Assembly: GCA_900770665.1 (NCBI GenBank)
Contig: CAAGKZ010000009.1
Span: forward strand, 1-17,540
Length of the DNA: 17,540 nt
Direction of reading: 5' to 3'
Source of the DNA: Bacteroidaceae bacterium
GTDB lineage: Bacteria > Bacteroidota > Bacteroidia > Bacteroidales > Bacteroidaceae
The translations under genes were made by a program, and so were the position numbers. The notes beneath the pieces were generated by a model. The model saw only the letters and a list, made by a program, of their open reading frames with translations. It was not told the DNA's origin and did no database searches. Positions 1-7,080 of the stretch are shown here, piece after piece; position 1 is the first letter of the stretch; the number at the start of each line of letters is the position of its first letter.

Positions 1-118
1 CTGATTTTATATTTTCTGCTTTTATATTTTTCCCACTTTGAAATTCGGGACAAACATCATCAACAAATAGAGTTTCCCATTCTCCACTAAACTCAGGAAA
101 TCTCAAATTGGGTACATT
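1..118 (-). CDS. hsdS: Type I restriction-modification specificity subunit (HsdS), N-terminal fragment, cut by window edge
   Basis: Read on the minus strand from base 118 to base 1, one frame stays open for 39 codons and begins NVPNLRFPEFSGEWE, followed later by FQSGKNIKAENI. The pattern 'VPxLRFPEFxxEWE' just before a target-recognition domain is characteristic of HsdS, the DNA-recognition subunit of type I restriction-modification enzymes; a 'SGKxIKAxxI' segment is also typical of the start of its first recognition domain. The rest of the gene lies outside the window. No ATG or GTG is in frame: a TAA stop (127-125) lies two codons upstream of the CTT that precedes the Asn codon, and the only candidate is a TTG at 106-104. 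That fits a silent cassette of a shuffling locus, or a TTG start. The divergent tyrosine recombinase 46 bases away supports this. The family call rests on motif memory over only 39 residues. Confidence 0.66.
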
Positions 119-164
119 AAGGATTATTTATCTGTAAATTATAAATGCATTAAATATTTATAAT

Positions 165-1094
165 ATGACAGAGATTAAAACATTTAGAGAAGTTTCAATT
201 CTTTGGAAAGAAGAGAAACGAAAGCTTGTAAAGCTTTCTACAATTTCAGCGTATGCTGTTATTCTTGAGAACCACCTTCTTGGTTATTTTGGAGATTGTA
301 CAAAAGTTATTGAGGAAGAGTTTGTACAAAATTTCGTTTATGAGAAATTGAACACAGGACTAAATCAAAAAACAGTAAAAGATTTTTTGATTGTACTCAA
401 AATGGTGTACCGCTATGGAGTTAAAATGGGTGTTATGGAGCACCGTGACTGGGATATTAAATATCCCATATCACAAGAGCGAAAAGGTATTGATGTGTTG
501 AGCCTTACAAATCAGCGGAAGCTTATATCTTTCGTTTCTGATAATTTTACTTTTCGTAATCTTGGTATAATGCTTTGTTTGCATTCGGGTATGCGAATTG
601 GAGAAGTTTGTGCATTGCAATGGAAAGATATAGACATTGTGCAAGGAGTGATATATGTTCGACGAACTATAGAGCGAATATATATAATTGAGAATGATGT
701 TAGGCGTACCGAACTTGTTATATCAACTCCTAAAACACAAAATTCAATTCGTGAAATCCCTTTATCAAAAGAATTGATACGTTTGCTGAAGCCTTTGAAG
801 AAAGTCGTAAACGACACTTTTTATGTTCTCACAAATGAAAGTAATCCTACAGAACCTCGGACTTACAGAAATTACTATAAGTCTATACTAAAAAAGTTGA
901 ACATTCCTCATTTGAAATTCCACGGATTGAGGCATAGTTTTGCCACACGGTGCATAGAAAGCCAATGTGATTACAAGACTGTAAGCGTGATTTTGGGGCA
1001 CGCAAATATTAGCACAACACTTAACTTGTATGTTCACCCTAACTTTGAACAGAAGAAGAAATGCATTGAGCAAATGATAAAACGATTAAAATAA
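165..1094 (+). CDS. Tyrosine recombinase / site-specific integrase
   Basis: This 309-residue protein has the two-domain plan of phage-integrase-family recombinases: an N-terminal SAM-like DNA-binding domain (about residues 5-95) and a C-terminal catalytic domain (about 110-309). The catalytic set is complete: Arg144 in HSGMRIGEVCALQW, Lys190 in TPKTQNS, His253 and Arg256 in HGLRHSFATR, His279 in LGHANISTTLNLY and nucleophile Tyr289. The enzyme should cut and rejoin DNA at short inverted or direct sites. It is divergent from an HsdS fragment, as in Bacteroidetes and streptococcal loci where such a recombinase inverts hsdS segments, so that is the favoured role. An alternative is the integrase of a small integrative element, since a tRNA-like sequence lies just downstream. 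The ATG at 165 follows an A/T-rich leader. The gene is clearly more A+T-rich than the glycogen genes, consistent with horizontal transfer. Confidence 0.95.
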   Translation: MTEIKTFREVSILWKEEKRKLVKLSTISAYAVILENHLLGYFGDCTKVIEEEFVQNFVYEKLNTGLNQKTVKDFLIVLKMVYRYGVKMGVMEHRDWDIKYPISQERKGIDVLSLTNQRKLISFVSDNFTFRNLGIMLCLHSGMRIGEVCALQWKDIDIVQGVIYVRRTIERIYIIENDVRRTELVISTPKTQNSIREIPLSKELIRLLKPLKKVVNDTFYVLTNESNPTEPRTYRNYYKSILKKLNIPHLKFHGLRHSFATRCIESQCDYKTVSVILGHANISTTLNLYVHPNFEQKKKCIEQMIKRLK

Positions 1095-1204
1095 TGTTGT
1101 ACCCCATTTCATATAAATGAACGTTGTTGATGCGTGACAGGGTGGTGAACAAAACCTATTGCGAGGAACTCCCACAGGTGACTCGGAAGCAAAAGGATGA
1201 TGAG

Positions 1205-1295
1205 TGACGGTAGTAGCCTACTTGCTGGAGCTTTGGCTTCCCAAGCCGAGGGTCGCAGGTTGGGATGTCCTACAATCGCACCATCGGCAAACTCC
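1205..1295 (+). other. Degenerate tRNA-Gly(CCC)-like / structured sequence
   Basis: Bases 1233-1249 form an anticodon-arm-like hairpin: a five-pair stem (TTGGC with GCCGA, one G-T pair) around a seven-base loop TTCCCAA that would present CCC at 1240-1242. The following GAGGGTCGCAGGTT is what a tRNA variable loop and T-arm 5' side look like. The D-arm region (1211-1230) and the 3' end are mutated; the T-loop is enlarged and the acceptor strands pair poorly, so it is not a working tRNA. Bases 1227-1235 can alternatively pair with 1288-1295 (one bulged C at 1231), enclosing the inner hairpin, so this may be another structured RNA, for example a group II intron domain I remnant. Lying just after a recombinase gene, it could also be an attachment-site relic. 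Identity is uncertain. Confidence 0.35.
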
Positions 1296-1323
1296 ACCGC
1301 ATAAATTTATAGAAATCCCTCCA

Positions 1324-1347
1324 TTTCTTGCCGGTATCGGCAAGAAA
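1324..1347. promoter_or_regulatory. Operator-like palindrome 1 upstream of HTH-Fic gene
   Basis: Ten-base perfect arms, TTTCTTGCCG and CGGCAAGAAA, surround a four-base spacer GTAT. The core CTTGCCG-rTAT-CGGCAAG recurs at 1379-1396 and as a half-site at 1432-1441, all upstream of the helix-turn-helix Fic gene. The repetition and position suggest an operator bound by the product's own HTH domain. Confidence 0.7.
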
Positions 1348-1378
1348 TGCTCTAAAAATGTGGCTTTTTCTGTCAAAA

Positions 1379-1396
1379 CTTGCCGATATCGGCAAG
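1379..1396. promoter_or_regulatory. Operator-like palindrome 2, overlapping the Fic promoter -33 region
   Basis: A perfect 18-base palindrome, CTTGCCGATATCGGCAAG. It overlaps the TTGC (1381-1384) that sits 19 bases before the -7 box at 1404-1411, so a protein bound here would block RNA polymerase. The core is shared with palindrome 1 (1324-1347) and the half-site at 1432-1441. Confidence 0.75.
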
Positions 1397-1411
1397 AAAA
1401 TGCTATATTTG
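1381..1411 (+). promoter_or_regulatory. Bacteroidetes-type promoter for the HTH-Fic gene
   Basis: TATATTTG at 1404-1411 fits the TAnnTTTG -7 consensus. A TTGC at 1381-1384, 19 bases upstream, can serve as the -33 element. The predicted transcript starts near 1418 and gives a leader of about 25 bases before the ATG at 1444. Confidence 0.6.
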
Positions 1412-1431
1412 CATTGTTTTTAATAAGTAAA

Positions 1432-1441
1432 CTTGCCGATA
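1432..1441. promoter_or_regulatory. Operator half-site next to the Fic start codon
   Basis: CTTGCCGATA repeats the left half of the palindromes at 1324-1347 and 1379-1396 and ends two bases before the ATG at 1444. It could be a third, weaker binding site, placed to block early elongation. Confidence 0.5.
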
Positions 1442-1443
1442 GT

Positions 1444-2331
1444 ATGGATTATATTTCAGTTGCTGAATTTGCCAAAAGGTATGGTGTTGCGGAGCGCACT
1501 GTGCGCAATTATTGTTCCAATGGTAAGATTCCGGGGGCAGTGCTTGTTGGCAAGACATGGAGTGTGCCTTGTGATGCTGTGCTGCCACAGCGTGGAGCGG
1601 CGAAGCGCAAACTGATGCCTTTGCTTGCGGTGCTGAAAGAGCAGAAGGAAGCGAGGCTAAAGGGTGGAATATATCATCGCACGCAGGTTGACCTTACATA
1701 TAATTCGAACCACATTGAGGGTAGCCGCCTGACGCACGAGCAGACACGTTTTATTTTTGAAACAAATACCGTTGGTGTTGAGGGTGATACAATACGTGTT
1801 GACGATGTTATTGAGACGACAAACCATTTCCGTTGTATTGATTTTATCATTGATAATGCCGAGGTGCGTTTGAATGAGGGCTTTATAAAGAGGCTTCATG
1901 CTATGTTGAAATCCGGTACTACTGACAGCAACAAGGAATGGTTTGCAGTGGGGGAGTACAAGCGTTTGCCGAATGAGGTGGGTGGCAATGATACCGTAGC
2001 GCCCGAGGATGTTCAGCATGCGATGCAGGCATTGTTGAAAGAGTACAATGCCATAAAGAACAAGTCGTTTGAGGATATTGTTGATTTTCATCAGCGCTTT
2101 GAGACTATACACCCGTTCCAGGATGGCAATGGCCGAGTGGGGCGTTTGATTATGTTCAAGGAGTGCCTGGCTTGTGGCTTTGTGCCGTTCATTATTACCG
2201 ATGAACTGAAATACTTCTATTATCGTGGCTTGCAGCAGTGGAACAGTGTTCGCGGTTATCTGCTCGATACTTGCCTCACTGCGCAGGATAACTATAAGGC
2301 TTTGCTTGACTATTTCAGGATTGAATATTGA
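1444..2331 (+). CDS. Fic family protein with N-terminal helix-turn-helix domain
   Basis: A 295-residue protein. Residues 1-45 (SVAEFAKRYGVAERTVRNYC...GKTWSVP) look like a MerR/excisionase-type winged helix-turn-helix. The C-terminal part is a Fic domain with an intact active-site motif HPFQDGNGRVGR at 223-234 (His223 catalytic, Asp227 metal-binding, Arg231 and Arg234 for ATP phosphates). A SNHIEG segment at 88-93 fits the (S/T)xxxE(G/N) inhibitory helix, so this is a class II (N-terminally autoinhibited) Fic enzyme, expected to transfer AMP from ATP to a protein hydroxyl, possibly itself, when the inhibitory Glu92 is displaced. I chose the ATG at 1444 because it directly precedes the HTH; the same frame is open back to 1204, but that stretch covers the promoter, the operators and the tRNA-like sequence. 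Two palindromes and a half-site upstream suggest autorepression. The AMPylation target is unknown. Confidence 0.93.
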   Translation: MDYISVAEFAKRYGVAERTVRNYCSNGKIPGAVLVGKTWSVPCDAVLPQRGAAKRKLMPLLAVLKEQKEARLKGGIYHRTQVDLTYNSNHIEGSRLTHEQTRFIFETNTVGVEGDTIRVDDVIETTNHFRCIDFIIDNAEVRLNEGFIKRLHAMLKSGTTDSNKEWFAVGEYKRLPNEVGGNDTVAPEDVQHAMQALLKEYNAIKNKSFEDIVDFHQRFETIHPFQDGNGRVGRLIMFKECLACGFVPFIITDELKYFYYRGLQQWNSVRGYLLDTCLTAQDNYKALLDYFRIEY

Positions 2332-2492
2332 TGAGGCTGCACTCCCTTTTGAAATATTGTCGGGTGGGGCCGGTTTCATCACTATGCCACTGAAATGCGT
2401 GCTTTTGGGTATTTGTGTCTGTTTTGGCAATAGTTTGCTAACTGTTTGTCGCTGTTTCGTCTTGATTTTGGCTTTTTAAGTTATTTTAATTC

Positions 2493-2524
2493 TTTGGTTA
2501 TTAGAAAATAATTTTGTAATTTTG
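2493..2524 (+). promoter_or_regulatory. Bacteroidetes-type promoter for the glycogen synthase gene
   Basis: TTTG at 2493-2496 and TAATTTTG at 2517-2524 match the -33 and TAnnTTTG -7 boxes, with a 20-base spacer. The predicted start near 2530 leaves a leader of about 95 bases before the ATG at 2628. Confidence 0.75.
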
Positions 2525-2535
2525 CACTTCATTTT

Positions 2536-2601
2536 GAGAGAGGGGGTACTTTCTCTCCATTTGTTATATATAATAAGGTGTCCCGTGAGTGTGGGAACCT
2601 T
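2536..2601 (+). other. Two hairpins in the glycogen synthase mRNA leader
   Basis: The first hairpin pairs GAGAGA (2536-2541) with TCTCTC (2552-2557) around a G-rich loop. The second is stronger: AAGGT (2575-2579), a bulged G, then TCCC (2581-2584) pair with GGGA (2593-2596) and ACCTT (2597-2601), a nine-pair stem with an eight-base loop, closely followed by a TTTTT run at 2605-2609. It lies 26 bases before the start codon and could act as an attenuator, a stability element or a protein-binding site. No known riboswitch is recognised. Confidence 0.5.
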
Positions 2602-2627
2602 AGGTTTTTGAGATTTATTAATTAGCG

Positions 2628-4289
2628 ATGAAAAAAGAATTATTGCTTCCCGATTATCTTTTTGAGATTAGCTGGGAGGTTTGTAACAAGGTGGGCGGCA
2701 TTTATACAGTGGTATCTACAAAGGCCCGCACTATTTCTGAAATTGAGGGATTGAATGCAATCTACATTGGTCCCGATTTGTGGAAGGAGAAGGAAAATCC
2801 ACTTTTTACCGAGGATAAGCGCCTGTGGAATGCTTGGCGCAAGAAGATAAACAGCGATAAACTCACTGTGCGTTGCGGTCATTGGGAAATCCCCGGCCGC
2901 CCAAAGGTTGTTCTGGTTGATTACACCGGCTACATGGACGACAAGGATGCCATCTATGGCGAGTTGTGGAACGACTTTGGCGTTGATTCACTTCACGGCT
3001 ATGGCGACTATGACGATTCAATGATTTTCGGTTACGCTGTGGGTAAGGTTATCGAGAGTTTCTACAATACAAACATAAAGGCCGGCAGCAATGTGGTTGT
3101 TCAGGCTCACGAGTGGCAGAGTGGTGGTGCAGCTATGTACCTCAAGAAGAATCTGCCTGCTGTGGGTACAATCTTTACAACTCACGCAACAAGCATTGGC
3201 CGCTCTATTGCATCGAACGGCAAGCCTTTGTATGACTACTTCGAGGGTTACAACGGCGACCAGATGGCCGAGGAGCTCAACGTACAGTCAAAGCAGTCGG
3301 TTGAGAAGAACACTGCGCTGAACGTTGACTGTTTTACAACAGTGAGCGAGATTACTGCGCGCGAGTGCAAGCAGCTCGTTGGCCGTGAGTGCGATGTAAT
3401 ACTTGAGAACGGTTTTGAGAAGGACTTTGTGCCTGTTGGCAAGGACTTCACAGCAAAGAGAAAGGCTGCACGCAAGGCGCGTCTTCGCGTGGCGGCAGCT
3501 CTCACCGGCGACACAATTGCCGATGATGCTATTATAATAGGTATTGGCGGCCGCATGGAGATGCGCAACAAGGGTATCGACATGTTCCTTGAGTCAATGG
3601 CGCGTCTGAATGCGTGCGAGGGTCTAAACCGCGATGTTGTTGCGTTCATTGATGTTCCGGCATGGTCGGGCGATGCACGCGAGGATTTGGTGAAGCGTCT
3701 TGCAAGCGACAAGGATGCTTGGGACACTCCGCTGCCGAACCCTTACCTCACACACAACCTTCACAACTTCTACGAGGATGCAATCGCATGCGGCATACGC
3801 GGTTTGCAGATTGACAACCGCAACGGCAAGAACCGTGTGAAGGTAATCTACGTTCCCTGCTATCTCAAAGGCAACGACGGCATTTTCAACAAGGACTACT
3901 ACGATGTGCTCATCGGTAACGACCTGAGCATCTATCCATCGTACTACGAGCCATGGGGTTACACTCCGCTCGAGAGTGCTGCGTTCCACATACCGACAAT
4001 CACCACCAACCTTGCGGGCTTTGGCCTTTGGGTGAACTCGGTGCTTGGCCGTCGTGGCGAACTGCTTGATGGTGTAGAGGTTATCTCGCGTACCGACAGC
4101 AACTATTTCGATGCAGCCGATGTTATTACAAAAAATATTTGTAACTTTGCGGAGCTTTCTGAGAAAGAGGTCAACGACTGTCGCAAAAAGGTTGCAAAGA
4201 TTGCCGAAAAGGCTCTCTGGAAGCACTTTATCAAGAACTATCTGCAGGCATACGACATTGCCCTTGTGGCTGCGAAAGCGCGACAGTAA
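2628..4289 (+). CDS. Glycogen synthase, GT3 family (eukaryote-like)
   Basis: A 553-residue glycosyltransferase with the GT-B plan of GT3 glycogen synthases, which extend alpha-1,4-glucan chains from a nucleotide-sugar donor. Visible family marks: the N-terminal FEISWEVCNKVGGIYTVV (Lys21-Val-Gly-Gly), QAHEWQSGG (159-167), TTHATSIGR (184-192), the donor-phosphate residues in GGRMEMRNKGI (Arg309, Lys315), and the EPWGYTPLE catalytic segment with the E-x7-E pair Glu441/Glu449, followed by PTITTNLAGFG. Length is short relative to animal and yeast enzymes (about 700), in line with Bacteroidetes members; the regulatory phosphorylation tails of eukaryotic enzymes are absent. It is cytoplasmic with no signal peptide. 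It has its own promoter, and the alpha-glucan phosphorylase gene follows 157 bases downstream on the same strand, so synthesis and breakdown of storage glucan are probably co-regulated. Nucleotide-sugar preference cannot be read from the sequence. Confidence 0.95.
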   Translation: MKKELLLPDYLFEISWEVCNKVGGIYTVVSTKARTISEIEGLNAIYIGPDLWKEKENPLFTEDKRLWNAWRKKINSDKLTVRCGHWEIPGRPKVVLVDYTGYMDDKDAIYGELWNDFGVDSLHGYGDYDDSMIFGYAVGKVIESFYNTNIKAGSNVVVQAHEWQSGGAAMYLKKNLPAVGTIFTTHATSIGRSIASNGKPLYDYFEGYNGDQMAEELNVQSKQSVEKNTALNVDCFTTVSEITARECKQLVGRECDVILENGFEKDFVPVGKDFTAKRKAARKARLRVAAALTGDTIADDAIIIGIGGRMEMRNKGIDMFLESMARLNACEGLNRDVVAFIDVPAWSGDAREDLVKRLASDKDAWDTPLPNPYLTHNLHNFYEDAIACGIRGLQIDNRNGKNRVKVIYVPCYLKGNDGIFNKDYYDVLIGNDLSIYPSYYEPWGYTPLESAAFHIPTITTNLAGFGLWVNSVLGRRGELLDGVEVISRTDSNYFDAADVITKNICNFAELSEKEVNDCRKKVAKIAEKALWKHFIKNYLQAYDIALVAAKARQ

Positions 4290-4304
4290 ACAGTAAGTCC
4301 TTCT

Positions 4305-4385
4305 GAGATTTCTCCCTGCGGTTCGAAATGACAGCCGCGTTATTTCTGCGCATGATGTCATTCCGCAGCGTATGTGAGGAATCTG
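4305..4385. repeat. Inverted-repeat (REP-like) element between glycogen synthase and phosphorylase genes
   Basis: The left arm (4305-4333, GAGATTTCTCCCTGCGG...AATGACA) and right arm (4356-4385, TGTCATTCCGCAG...GAATCTG) are imperfect inverted copies that can fold into one long stem. Related sequence occurs at 9864-9925 and, more degenerate, at 11553-11581. Such 'ATGACA...AGATTC' elements are commonly dispersed in bacterial intergenic regions. Here it could stabilise or attenuate the mRNA between two genes of a likely operon. Confidence 0.6.
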
Positions 4386-4446
4386 ATTAAGGAAAGATTG
4401 CTTGAATTTGATATAACAAACGAAATATTCATTTAATAAAAATAAT

Positions 4447-7011
4447 ATGATTGCAATTAGTAACGCAAACCAACCTGGTTGGAAAACAGTTAATGTAAAA
4501 TCTTATATTCCCGAGTCATTGAAGCCACTCGAGGAATTGTCTCGTAACCTCTGGTGGGTATGGAACGAGGAGGCTAAGGAGCTCTTCAAGATGCTCGATG
4601 CCGACCTTTTCAAGGCTTGTGGCGGTAACCCCGTTCTCCTTTTGGAGAAGTTGGGCGTTGAGAAGCTCGACGAGTTGTCAAAGAACAAGACTATTCTTGA
4701 CAAGCTTGCCGATGTTTATGCCGATTTCCGTCGCTACATGGATGTTAAGCCAAACGCTGAGCGTCCTTCAGTAGCTTACTTCTGTATGGAGTACGGTTTG
4801 ACAAGCGTATTGAAGATTTACTCTGGTGGTCTTGGTATCCTTGCCGGTGACTACTTGAAGGAGGCTTCAGACTCAAACGTTGATATGTGTGCAGTAGGTT
4901 TCTTGTATCGTTACGGTTACTTCAGCCAGTCACTCTCAATGGACGGCTCACAGATTGCCAACTACGATGCACAGAACTTCAACCAGCTCCCAATCGAGCG
5001 CGTATACGAGGAGGATGGTGTTACACCTCTTGTAATCCACGTTCCTTACATCGATTACTATGTACACGCTAACGTTTGGAAGGTAAATGTAGGTCGTGTG
5101 CCCCTTTACTTGCTTGACACCGATTTCGACATGAACAGCGAGTTCGACAAGCCAATCACTCACAAGCTCTATGGTGGCGACTGGGAAAACCGCTTGAAGC
5201 AGGAGATTCTCCTTGGTATCGGTGGTATGATTGCATTGGAGAGAATGGGTATCAAGAAGGAGATCTACCACTGCAACGAGGGTCACGCAGCACTCTGCAA
5301 CCTCTACCGTTTGACACAGTACATCAAGACCGGTTACACATACGAGGAGGCTCTTGAGATTGTACGTTCAAGCTCACTCTACACTGTTCACACTCCTGTA
5401 CCTGCAGGTCACGACTACTTCGACGAGGCACTCTTCGGCAAGTACATGAGAGGTTATGCAAGCCAGCTCAACATCACTTGGGACGACTTGATGAACCTTG
5501 GCCGCATCAACGCCGGTGACAAGAACGAGCGTTTCTGTATGTCAACATTCGCATGCAACACTTGCCAGGAGATTAACGGTGTGAGCCGCCTCCACGGTAA
5601 GGTATCAAAGGATATGTTCGCCGAGATCTGGAAGGGTTACTTCCCATCGGAGAACCACGTAGGTTATGTAACCAACGGTGTTCACTACCCAACTTGGGTT
5701 GCTCCTGAGTGGGATAACCTCTACAAGCAGAACTTCGACCCAAGCTTCATTAACGACCAGTCTAACGAGAGCATCTGGCACGCAATCGAGAACATCTCTA
5801 ACGAGACAATCTGGAACACACGTGTTGCCCGCAAGAAGATGCTTATCGACTACATCAAGAAGGCGTTCAGCGAGGAGTGGTTGAAGAACCAGGGCGACCC
5901 AATGCGCATCGTTGACGTTGTGAAGAAGATTAACCCCGATGCACTTGTTATCGGTTTCGCACGCCGTTTCGCTACTTACAAGCGTGCTCACCTTCTCTTC
6001 ACCGACCTCGACCGTTTGGCTAAGCTCCTCAACAACCCCGAGCGTCCAATCCAGTTCCTCTTCGCAGGTAAGGCTCACCCACACGATGGTGCAGGTCAGG
6101 GCTTGATCAAGAAGATTATCGAGGTTTCACGCCGTCCTGAGTTCGTTGGCAAGATTATCTTCCTCGAGAACTACGATATGGACCTCGCCAAGTTGCTCGT
6201 TTCGGGTGTTGATATCTGGATGAACACACCTACACGTCCTCTCGAGGCGTCAGGAACATCGGGTGAGAAGGCTCTCATGAACGGTGTCCTCAACTTCTCG
6301 GTTCTCGACGGTTGGTGGTGCGAGGGCTACAAGCCAGGTGCAGGTTGGGCTTTGAAAGAGGAGCGTACATACCAGAATCAGGAGTTCCAGGATCAGCTCG
6401 ACGCCGCTACAATCTACACATTGCTCGAGAACGAGATTCTCCCAATGTACTACAATCGCAACGGTAAGGCTTACTCTGACGAGTGGGTTGCTTGCATCAA
6501 GAAGTCAATCGCAGAGGTTGCTCCTCACTTCACAATGAAGCGTCAGCTCGATGACTACTACAGCAAGTTCTACTGCAAGCAGGCTAAGCGTTATCACCAC
6601 CTTGTTGCCGACGACTCAAAGGTTGTTCGCGAGCTCGCCAAGTGGAAAGAGGAGGTTGCTGCCAAGTGGAATGCTGTTGAGGTTCTCTCAGTAGATGGTC
6701 CTCAGGAATTCCTCAACGGTGCAATGTCTGCAGGTGAGAAGTACAACGTAACTGTTAAGGTTGACGAGAAGGGTCTTGACAATGCAGTAGCTATTGAGCT
6801 CGTTGTATTGGATACCGACGCCAAGGGTCGCGACTATGTGTTTGCAACTTATCCTTTGGAGGTTGTACAGCGCGAGGGTAACGTGTTTACATTCGGTGCT
6901 GAGATTGCTCCTACAAACGCAGGTGCATTCAAGCTCGCATTCCGCATGTATCCTAACCACGCAGAGCTCCCACACCGTATGGACTTTGCTTATGTTAAGT
7001 GGTTTGCTTAA
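4447..7011 (+). CDS. glgP: Alpha-glucan (glycogen) phosphorylase, GT35, with DUF3417 N-terminus
   Basis: An 854-residue enzyme that releases glucose-1-phosphate from storage glucan using phosphate and pyridoxal phosphate. Residues about 8-110 (SLKPLEELSRNLWWVWN...) are the DUF3417 domain of the short bacterial type. The catalytic core follows: EYGLTSVLKIYSGGLGILAGD (about 115-135), CNEGHAA (276-282), VHTPVPAGHD (314-323), RFATYKRA (507-514), and the cofactor segment EASGTSGEKALMNG (600-613), in which Lys608 should hold the cofactor. DGWWCEGY (621-628) is typical of this subfamily. A C-terminal extension (about 740-854), probably beta-rich, follows the core. Codon choice is strongly biased (AAG, GTT, CTC, AAC), suggesting high expression. 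No clear promoter was found in the 157-base gap, so it may be read from the glycogen synthase promoter; a strong terminator follows at 7039. Confidence 0.97.
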   Translation: MIAISNANQPGWKTVNVKSYIPESLKPLEELSRNLWWVWNEEAKELFKMLDADLFKACGGNPVLLLEKLGVEKLDELSKNKTILDKLADVYADFRRYMDVKPNAERPSVAYFCMEYGLTSVLKIYSGGLGILAGDYLKEASDSNVDMCAVGFLYRYGYFSQSLSMDGSQIANYDAQNFNQLPIERVYEEDGVTPLVIHVPYIDYYVHANVWKVNVGRVPLYLLDTDFDMNSEFDKPITHKLYGGDWENRLKQEILLGIGGMIALERMGIKKEIYHCNEGHAALCNLYRLTQYIKTGYTYEEALEIVRSSSLYTVHTPVPAGHDYFDEALFGKYMRGYASQLNITWDDLMNLGRINAGDKNERFCMSTFACNTCQEINGVSRLHGKVSKDMFAEIWKGYFPSENHVGYVTNGVHYPTWVAPEWDNLYKQNFDPSFINDQSNESIWHAIENISNETIWNTRVARKKMLIDYIKKAFSEEWLKNQGDPMRIVDVVKKINPDALVIGFARRFATYKRAHLLFTDLDRLAKLLNNPERPIQFLFAGKAHPHDGAGQGLIKKIIEVSRRPEFVGKIIFLENYDMDLAKLLVSGVDIWMNTPTRPLEASGTSGEKALMNGVLNFSVLDGWWCEGYKPGAGWALKEERTYQNQEFQDQLDAATIYTLLENEILPMYYNRNGKAYSDEWVACIKKSIAEVAPHFTMKRQLDDYYSKFYCKQAKRYHHLVADDSKVVRELAKWKEEVAAKWNAVEVLSVDGPQEFLNGAMSAGEKYNVTVKVDEKGLDNAVAIELVVLDTDAKGRDYVFATYPLEVVQREGNVFTFGAEIAPTNAGAFKLAFRMYPNHAELPHRMDFAYVKWFA

Positions 7012-7038
7012 TTATAAAGCATACATATATATGAAAAA

Positions 7039-7072
7039 CGCTCTTGCCGCATGGCAAGAGCGTTTTTTTTTT
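7039..7072. terminator. Strong rho-independent terminator, probably bidirectional
   Basis: CGCTCTTGCC (7039-7048), loop GCAT, GGCAAGAGCG (7053-7062), then ten T. An A-run before the stem gives a T-run on the other strand. It ends the phosphorylase transcript and can also end the convergent minus-strand gene at 7081-7467. Confidence 0.93.
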
Positions 7073-7080
7073 GAAAATAT

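Noticed and set aside
1109..1297. A 62-codon minus-strand open frame
   Set aside because: It is the reverse complement of the tRNA-like structured sequence and is probably noncoding.
1204..1443. N-terminal extension of the Fic protein in the same frame
   Set aside because: It would translate the operators, the promoter and the tRNA-like region; the HTH domain begins right after the ATG at 1444.
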